Shown here: piece by piece, positions 5,940 to 9,929 of the stretch
Layout: each line of letters starts with the position of its first letter
Numbering within the stretch: the first letter of the stretch is position 1
From: Frankiales bacterium
Lineage (GTDB): Bacteria > Actinomycetota > Actinomycetes > JAFAQI01
Length of the DNA stretch: 9,929 bases
Assembly: GCA_019246495.1 (NCBI GenBank)
Contig: JAFAQI010000272.1
Location: forward strand, 1-9,929
Reading direction: 5' to 3'
Position numbers and translations under genes: made by a program
Notes under the pieces: model-generated
What the model was told of the DNA's origin: nothing
The model's input: the letters and a program-made list of their open reading frames with translations, nothing else
The model's database searches: none

Positions 5940-5963
5940 CGCGCGAAGGTTTCTGTTCGCGCG
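5940..5963 (+). terminator. Perfect 8-bp stem-loop between the rhodanese and phosphatase genes
   Basis: CGCGCGAA (5940-5947) pairs perfectly with TTCGCGCG (5956-5963) across an 8-nt loop, 8 bp after the rhodanese stop and 22 bp before the phosphatase GTG. No T-tract follows, but actinobacterial terminators often lack one. It may end or attenuate the rhodanese transcript, act as a processing signal, or be a DNA-binding palindrome. Confidence 0.45.
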
Positions 5964-5984
5964 TTCGCGGGGCAGGGACGTCTC

Positions 5985-6695
5985 GTGACCGGATGGCCGC
6001 AGACCCTGATGCTGGTGCGTCACGGCGAGAGCCTGGGCAACCTGGCGAACGAGCGCGCGTACGCCGAGCAGTCCGACCGGCTCGACATCAACGTCAACGA
6101 CCCGTCGGTCGAGCTGTCGGATCTCGGCGCGCGGCAGGCGGTCGCCCTGGGTCGCCGGCTCGGTGAGCTGCCGGATGCGCAGCGGCCGACGGTCGTCGTC
6201 GCATCGCCCTATGTGCGGGCGCAGCAGACCGCGGACCACATCGTCGACGCGGCCGGGCTGTCCGGCGTCGTCCGGTTGCACGACGAACGGCTTCGCGACC
6301 GCGAGCAGGGAGTGCTGGACCGGCTGACCGGTCGCGGTGTGCGCGCCGAGTTTCCGGCGGAGGCGGAGCGCCGGGACTACCTCGGCAAGTTCTGGTATCG
6401 GCCGCCCGGCGGCGAGTCGTGGGCCGACGTAGCTCAGCGAATTCGTGAGTTCCTTCGCGACCTGCGCCTCGACCATGCCGGCGAGCGAGTGCTCGTGGTG
6501 ACGCACGACGTGCCGATCCTGCTCACCCGCTATGTGATCGAGGAGATGACGACGGACGGCATCGTCGGGTTGTCACGGCAGGTGGTCAACTGCGGTCTGA
6601 CGATCTATCGGTCGGCCGGCGGACGGCTCGAGCTCGAGGTCTTCAACGACGCGACGCCGGTCGCGGAGGGCGCAGAGGTGACGGCGCATGAGTGA
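5985..6695 (+). CDS. Histidine phosphatase family protein (phosphoglycerate mutase-like)
   Basis: A 236-residue member of the histidine phosphatase superfamily. The catalytic RHG is at 12-14 (R12, H13 in LVRHGESLGN). The second arginine is probably R78 in ASPYVRAQQTA, the acid is probably E101 in DERLRDREQG, and the second histidine is H174 in VVTHDVP. H13 would be phosphorylated during hydrolysis of a phosphate ester. The substrate cannot be told from sequence, because the superfamily covers mutases, sugar phosphatases and others. An insertion around 125-145 (ERRDYLGKFWYRPPGGES) resembles members seen in many bacteria with unknown substrates. A Shine-Dalgarno AGGGA at 5974-5978 sets the GTG start at 5985. 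The last 8 bp overlap the NAD(P)HX dehydratase gene, so the two are probably co-translated. Confidence 0.92.
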   Translation: MTGWPQTLMLVRHGESLGNLANERAYAEQSDRLDINVNDPSVELSDLGARQAVALGRRLGELPDAQRPTVVVASPYVRAQQTADHIVDAAGLSGVVRLHDERLRDREQGVLDRLTGRGVRAEFPAEAERRDYLGKFWYRPPGGESWADVAQRIREFLRDLRLDHAGERVLVVTHDVPILLTRYVIEEMTTDGIVGLSRQVVNCGLTIYRSAGGRLELEVFNDATPVAEGAEVTAHE

Positions 6696-7560
6696 GGAGA
6701 CCGTCGTCACGAGTGCGGTGCTGCGCGAGTGGCCGTTGCCCGAGATCGGTGACAACGCGGGCAAGCAGGCTCGCGGCACCGTCGTCGTGATCGGCGGCGC
6801 CGCGGACACTCCAGGTGCGGTTCTGCTCGCCGGCCTGGCGGCGCTTCGCGTCGGCGCGGGTCGGCTGACGGTCGCAACGGTCGACGTGACGGCGGCGACG
6901 CTTGCGGTCGCGATTCCCGAGGCTGCGGTGTCGGCGCTGCCGGCGACCGGTGACGGCCGGCTCGGCGGCGCGGCAGTCGCGGCGGCGCGTGACCTCGTCG
7001 ACGGCGCGGATGTCGTCGTACTCGGACCGGGCATGCGTGGTGCGGACGAGGCGAAAGCGTTCGTGTCCGGGCTGCTGCCGGCGATCGGCGACGAGACGAC
7101 GCTGGTGCTCGACGCGATGGGACTCACTTGCGGCGCGGTCACCGAGGCGGGCGACATCGGCCGGCTCATCGCGACGCCGAATGCCAAGGAGGCCCGGATC
7201 CTGCTCGACGAGGGCGCGGACGACGAGCGCGACGTCGACGCCGGGACGGCGACGCGGCTCGCGAAGTCCATCGGTGGCGTCGTAGCGCTCGAGTCGCACG
7301 TGGCGGCGCCGGACGGCCGGTGCTGGGTCGACGGCAGCGGCAACAGCGGTCTCGGTACGTCGGGCAGCGGCGACGTGCTCGCCGGTGCGATCGGCGGGCT
7401 TGCGGCACGCGGCGCGACGCCGGACCAGGCGGCCGTGTGGGGCGCGCACGTGCATGCCGAGGCGGGCGAACGACTGGCCGCGCGGGTCGGCCGGCTCGGC
7501 TATCTCGCCCGCGAGCTCCTCGACGAGCTGCCCCGCGTATTGGCCGAGCTCGAAGCCTGA
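6688..7560 (+). CDS. nnrD: ADP/ATP-dependent NAD(P)H-hydrate dehydratase
   Basis: A 290-residue ribokinase-fold enzyme that restores hydrated, damaged NADH or NADPH (NADHX/NADPHX) to the usable cofactor with ADP or ATP. Family marks appear in order: K26 and GTVVVIGG at 30-37 followed by PGA at 42-44, VVVLGPGM at 109-116, ATPNAKEA at 162-169, and the signature GNSGLGTSGSGDVLAG at 218-233 with catalytic D229. The last corresponds to the GNPGMATGGTGDVLAG type. The companion epimerase domain (NnrE), fused in many bacteria, is absent, so it would have to be encoded elsewhere. The ATG at 6688 overlaps the end of the phosphatase gene by 8 bp. GCAGAGG about 10 nt upstream, inside the phosphatase gene, can serve as Shine-Dalgarno. 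The pairing hints at a shared metabolite-repair theme but does not prove it. Confidence 0.93.
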   Translation: MSEETVVTSAVLREWPLPEIGDNAGKQARGTVVVIGGAADTPGAVLLAGLAALRVGAGRLTVATVDVTAATLAVAIPEAAVSALPATGDGRLGGAAVAAARDLVDGADVVVLGPGMRGADEAKAFVSGLLPAIGDETTLVLDAMGLTCGAVTEAGDIGRLIATPNAKEARILLDEGADDERDVDAGTATRLAKSIGGVVALESHVAAPDGRCWVDGSGNSGLGTSGSGDVLAGAIGGLAARGATPDQAAVWGAHVHAEAGERLAARVGRLGYLARELLDELPRVLAELEA

Positions 7561-7586
7561 CCCCCGATCCGATGGGCGTCTAGGGT
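7557..7586 (+). promoter_or_regulatory. Leaderless promoter of the DinB/DUF664 gene
   Basis: TAGGGT at 7581-7586 matches the actinobacterial -10 TANNNT and ends 7 nt before the ATG at 7594, so transcription probably starts on the A of the start codon. CTGACC at 7557-7562, overlapping the nnrD stop, is a fair -35 with an 18-bp spacer. There is no Shine-Dalgarno sequence, in agreement. Confidence 0.6.
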
Positions 7587-7593
7587 CGCGGCC

Positions 7594-8121
7594 ATGACCT
7601 GGACCGCACCGCCTGTCGACCGGACCGAACCTGACCGCATCGCCGACGAGCGAACGTCGCTCGAGCAGTGGCTGGACTTCCACCGCGCAACGCTGCTGAT
7701 GAAGTGCGCGGGCCTGACCGCGGAGCAGCTCAAGATGCGTTCGGTGCCGCCCTCGCGGTTGTCGTTGCTCGGTCTGGTCCGGCACATGGTCGAGGTCGAG
7801 CGCTGGTGGTTCGGGATGCACGCCGCGCAGCAGGCGGACCTGCGCTTCCCCTACGACCCGGACTCGGTCGGTCTCGACTTCGAGGAGTTGGACGACGCGG
7901 ATGCCGAGGCCAACCTCGATGACTTCCGCCGCGAGTGCGAAGCATCGCGGGTGGCGGCTGCCGGCAAGTCGCTCGACGACGTCGTACCCAGCCGGGGCGA
8001 TCATCCGGAACGCACCCGCGACATCCGCTGGATCTATGTACACATGATCGAGGAGTACGCGCGGCACAACGGCCATGCCGACCTACTGCGCGAGTGCATC
8101 GACGGAGTGACCGGCGACTGA
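7594..8121 (+). CDS. DinB superfamily protein, DUF664 type (possible mycothiol-dependent enzyme)
   Basis: A 175-residue four-helix-bundle protein. LLGLVRHMVEVERWWF (58-73) and IRWIYVHMIEEYARHNGHADLLREC (144-168) are hallmarks of the actinobacterial DUF664 group of DinB proteins. H64 together with histidines among H150, H158 and H161 would bind a divalent metal. Many relatives are metal-dependent thiol transferases that use mycothiol, the actinobacterial low-molecular-weight thiol, to modify toxic or antibiotic electrophiles; the substrate here is unknown. The gene has its own leaderless promoter, so it need not depend on nnrD, which ends 33 bp upstream. It converges on the citryl-CoA lyase-like gene, with only 7 bp between the two stops and no evident terminator. 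The start is the only sensible one, placed by the -10 spacing. Confidence 0.9.
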   Translation: MTWTAPPVDRTEPDRIADERTSLEQWLDFHRATLLMKCAGLTAEQLKMRSVPPSRLSLLGLVRHMVEVERWWFGMHAAQQADLRFPYDPDSVGLDFEELDDADAEANLDDFRRECEASRVAAAGKSLDDVVPSRGDHPERTRDIRWIYVHMIEEYARHNGHADLLRECIDGVTGD

Positions 8122-8128
8122 CGCCTTT

Positions 8129-8908
8129 TCAGCTCGGCGGCGTGTAGTCCACGGCGTGCTCGATGTCGCGGTAGAGCTGTTGCCCGACCGGCCGGCGCAT
8201 CTCCTCGGCGAGCTGGCCGAGCAACCCGGCGGTCCGGGCTAGCAACGCGAACCCGCGGAGGATCTCGGCCGGAAAGCCCAGGTCGGCGAGCGCCGCGCCG
8301 CAGACGCCGGCACCGTTCAGCGGCAGCGTGCGGCCAAGCACCTGCGGATGCACCCGGCCGATCGCCTCGAACAGCGCGAGATGCGGGCCGCGCACGCCTT
8401 CCTCGGCCGCGATGCGGATGATGACCGGCGTCCGCGGATCACCGTCCTTGTGCATCGGATGACCGAGCCCCGGCACGAACCGGCCGGCATCACGTTGCCG
8501 CTGCACGGCGTCGAGCGCGATGCGGTCCCAGCCGGCGTCGTCGGTGGGCAGTTCGCCGTACGACGACAACGTTTCGGCGAGGAACCGGCCGGCATCCTCG
8601 GTCACTCCCAGGAAGCGCGAGCCACCGCCGAGCAGCCCGGCGGCAACCGCGCCTTGCAGTGCTTCTGGCGCGCTGGTGAGAGTGAGTCGCGCGGCGATGA
8701 CCGTCGGGGTGAAGCCGTGATCGGCCAGCGCGACGAGGACCGTCTCGAACAGCCGCAGCTCACCTGACAACGGCCGCCGCATCGCCACGAGCCAGAACGC
8801 GAGCTCCGCGAAGCCGACCTGCCCGAGCAGCTCGCCGGCCAGGTCGTGACCGAGCAGCGTGATGCGATCGGGTTCGGAGTTGCCGATGGATGTCGGGTAG
8901 CCACTCAC
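8129..8908 (-). CDS. Citrate-synthase-fold protein of the citryl-CoA lyase family
   Basis: A 259-residue compact member of the citrate synthase superfamily, about 60% of normal citrate synthase length and resembling the C-terminal domain of ATP-citrate lyase. Early landmarks are ITLLGHDLAGELLG (16-29) and LADHGFTPTVIAAR (61-74), with H64 at the first catalytic histidine. GLGHPMHKDGDPR (147-159) gives H150, matching E. coli H305 in GFGHRVYKNYDPR. Citryl-CoA lyases cleave citryl-CoA to acetyl-CoA and oxaloacetate. The third catalytic residue, Asp in NVDG (ACLY) or NVDF (citrate synthase), aligns with Ala200 in LNGAG (197-201), so the reaction is uncertain. The GTG start at 8908 follows a leaderless -10. 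Many similar proteins are annotated citryl-CoA lyase by homology only. No CoA transferase or citrate-activating gene is adjacent. Confidence 0.87.
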   Translation of the reverse strand: MSGYPTSIGNSEPDRITLLGHDLAGELLGQVGFAELAFWLVAMRRPLSGELRLFETVLVALADHGFTPTVIAARLTLTSAPEALQGAVAAGLLGGGSRFLGVTEDAGRFLAETLSSYGELPTDDAGWDRIALDAVQRQRDAGRFVPGLGHPMHKDGDPRTPVIIRIAAEEGVRGPHLALFEAIGRVHPQVLGRTLPLNGAGVCGAALADLGFPAEILRGFALLARTAGLLGQLAEEMRRPVGQQLYRDIEHAVDYTPPS

Positions 8909-8914
8909 GGTGCG

Positions 8915-8920
8915 ACGTTA
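8915..8920 (-). promoter_or_regulatory. Leaderless -10 element of the citryl-CoA lyase-like gene
   Basis: Read on the minus strand, TAACGT matches TANNNT and lies 6 nt before the GTG at 8908. There is no Shine-Dalgarno sequence, so a leaderless mRNA is likely. No consensus -35 is visible. The region 17-18 bp upstream falls inside the tandem 17-bp repeats. Confidence 0.55.
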
Positions 8921-8930
8921 GCCACCGCGA

Positions 8931-8980
8931 CGCCAATCACTCCAGAGCGCCAATCACTCGAGAGCGCAGTCACTCCAGGC
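8931..8980 (-). repeat. Three tandem 17-bp repeats between the AIM24 gene end and the lyase promoter
   Basis: Plus-strand units are CGCCAATCACTCCAGAG (8931-8947), CGCCAATCACTCGAGAG (8948-8964) and the diverged CGCAGTCACTCCAGGC (8965-8980). The first two differ at one base; the third is one base short. The third unit contains the last codons and TGA of the AIM24-family gene (Leu-Glu-stop read on the minus strand), so the array probably arose by tandem duplication of that gene's end. It now fills the upstream side of the lyase promoter. Confidence 0.8.
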
Positions 8981-9764
8981 TGCCGGATAGCAGACCGCCG
9001 AGCGGCCCCTTCTTGTCGTCGCCGATCCCCATGTTCTTGCGCAGCGCCTTCGCGAGACCTTCGATCGTCATCGACTGGAGGATGACCTGACCGTCGCCCT
9101 CCAGCGTCGCGAGGCTCAATCCCTCGCCACCGAAGATCGCGGTCATCGCGGTCTGTGCGTTGAGCGCGCCGACTCGCTCCACCGAGTACTTCACCGTGTC
9201 CTCGAAGGCCACGATGCAGCCGGTGTCGATCTGCAGCTTGCCGCCGTACTTCGCGGGGTTGAGCTCGATGAAGTTGCCGGCGCCGGCGACGAAGACCGTC
9301 CCCTTGCCGGTGAACTTCTCGAGCACGAAACCCTCGCCGCCTTTGATGCCGGTGCGCAGGCCGCTGAACGCGATGTCGAAGTCGACCGAGGACTCGGCGG
9401 CGACGAACGCGTCCTTCTCGGCGTACCAGCTGCGTGATCCGTCGAGCTCCAGCGCCCGCAGCTCACCGGGAAGCACGCCGGCGAAAGCGATCGTCCCGGC
9501 CGACCCGTCGGCGCGGTAGTACTGGAAGGCGAGCGACTCTCCGGCGAGCACGCGCTTGCCGACGTCGAGCGCCTTCTTCATGAACCCGGATGCAGACGCC
9601 GGTGCGCCCTGCTGGTTGCCTTGCGGCTTCGTCAGCCGCGTCTCCACCGAGATGTTCGTCGTCTTCCAGAGGAACTTGCCCGCCTCGCAATAGACGGTCT
9701 GTCCGGGTTCGAGCGAAACGACCGCCATCTGCATGGCGTTGCCGACGACCTGGTGCGACAGCAT
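8970..9764 (-). CDS. AIM24 family protein (TIGR00266/DUF124-like)
   Basis: A 264-residue beta-rich protein of the AIM24 family, named for a yeast mitochondrial protein; its bacterial members have no firm biochemical role. The N-terminus MLSHQVVGNAMQMAVVSLEPGQTVYCEAGKF has the pattern usual for the family. Two related halves each carry a GGEG turn: KGGEGFVLEKFTGKGTVFVAGAG (141-163) and FGGEGLSLATLEGDGQVILQS (211-231). The C-terminal tail (LAKALRKNMGIGDDKKGPLGGLLSG) is low in complexity. No signal peptide or membrane segment is evident. I chose the ATG at 9764 because it matches the family's normal N-terminus and has a G-rich Shine-Dalgarno GGGGGTGG a few bases upstream. An in-frame GTG at 9812, also behind a GGAAG, would add 16 residues. 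The stop lies inside the 17-bp tandem repeats. Confidence 0.87.
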   Translation of the reverse strand: MLSHQVVGNAMQMAVVSLEPGQTVYCEAGKFLWKTTNISVETRLTKPQGNQQGAPASASGFMKKALDVGKRVLAGESLAFQYYRADGSAGTIAFAGVLPGELRALELDGSRSWYAEKDAFVAAESSVDFDIAFSGLRTGIKGGEGFVLEKFTGKGTVFVAGAGNFIELNPAKYGGKLQIDTGCIVAFEDTVKYSVERVGALNAQTAMTAIFGGEGLSLATLEGDGQVILQSMTIEGLAKALRKNMGIGDDKKGPLGGLLSGSLE

Positions 9765-9897
9765 GAGACCACCCCCGAGCGGACCGTACGCCGCGGGGCG
9801 GCGCCGCGTCACGAAATCTTCCGCGCCAGCTGTAACGCATCCGCCGGCCGCGTCGGTTACCCAGCGAGCTCGCAGTGCGCGGGAACGCCCCCGACCC
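9765..9897. other. Divergent intergenic region with no clear promoter
   Basis: About 145 bp separate the AIM24-family start from the next plus-strand gene. I see no strong -10/-35 pair on either strand. A GTAAC (9832-9836) and a GTTAC (9856-9860) form a weak 5-bp inverted pair 19 nt apart. Minus-strand GGAAG before the GTG at 9812 could serve a longer AIM24 start. Confidence 0.3.
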
Positions 9898-9903
9898 GGA
9901 GGA
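9898..9903 (+). promoter_or_regulatory. Strong Shine-Dalgarno sequence for the right-edge gene
   Basis: GGAGGA, 6 nt before the ATG at 9910. It is the strongest ribosome binding site in the window and marks the following ATG as a real start. Confidence 0.7.
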
Positions 9904-9909
9904 TCCGGA

Positions 9910-9929
9910 ATGAAGCTCTCGACTCTCGC
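9910..9929 (+). CDS. Start of an unidentified gene, cut by the right edge
   Basis: Only six complete codons are visible (MKLSTL). The consensus Shine-Dalgarno GGAGGA at the right distance supports a genuine start. The Met-Lys-plus-hydrophobic opening would suit a signal peptide, but far too little is visible to assign function. It is transcribed away from the AIM24-family gene. Confidence 0.6.

Noticed and set aside
6643..8076. Long minus-strand open frame opposite the phosphatase end, nnrD and DinB genes
   Set aside because: The plus-strand genes carry intact family motifs; the antisense product is low-complexity Arg-rich sequence with no domain.
8122..8128. Bidirectional terminator between the convergent DinB and lyase genes
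   Set aside because: The gap is 7 bp and I could not find a stable hairpin spanning it.
9832..9860. GTAAC...GTTAC inverted pair upstream of the AIM24-family gene
   Set aside because: Only five base pairs match, with a 19-nt gap and no extension of the arms, so it is too weak to call an operator.

Overview
This 9.9 kb window is GC-rich, densely coded DNA from an actinomycete (Actinomycetota). The evidence is strong G/C bias at third codon positions, frequent GTG starts, ATGA/GTGA start-stop overlaps and several apparently leaderless promoters. The gene content agrees: a compact family A DNA polymerase with a decayed exonuclease part, a PspC-type sensor kinase, and a DUF664/DinB protein of the type linked to mycothiol. 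I cannot place the genus. No tRNA, rRNA, CRISPR array, transposase or phage gene is visible.

Layout. (1) Bases 1-3360, minus strand: a likely operon of a PspC/toast-rack membrane protein, a family A polymerase and a crotonase-fold protein cut by the left edge. The polymerase and crotonase overlap by ATGA. (2) Bases 3361-3492: a divergent control region with three copies of a 17-bp imperfect palindrome. (3) Bases 3493-5408, plus strand: a PspC-domain histidine kinase and a LuxR/NarL-type response regulator, overlapping by ATGA. With the divergent PspC protein they resemble a LiaF-LiaS-LiaR envelope-stress module. (4) Bases 5409-8121, plus strand: a promoter with an internal operator-like palindrome, a rhodanese-fold protein without its catalytic cysteine, a hairpin, a histidine phosphatase overlapping an NAD(P)HX dehydratase (nnrD), and a DinB/DUF664 protein with its own leaderless promoter. 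(5) Bases 8129-9764, minus strand: a small citrate-synthase-fold protein (citryl-CoA lyase family) and an AIM24 family protein, separated by three tandem 17-bp repeats. (6) Bases 9910-9929, plus strand: the first codons of another gene behind a strong Shine-Dalgarno sequence.

How the parts fit. The clearest system is the envelope-stress module. The toast-rack protein and the kinase each carry an N-terminal PspC domain and diverge from a 132-bp region whose repeats are well placed to bind the response regulator. If both genes are leaderless, two repeats are centred exactly 43 bp upstream of each start, and the third covers the kinase promoter. The rest is mostly metabolic or repair-type housekeeping.

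A recurring theme is enzyme folds that lack residues expected in the textbook active site: the crotonase lacks both hydratase glutamates, the rhodanese lacks its cysteine, the citryl-CoA lyase-like protein lacks the usual aspartate, and the polymerase lacks a readable exonuclease site. I see no wholly new system here. The repeat-controlled divergent PspC module and the altered active sites are the most worthwhile leads.
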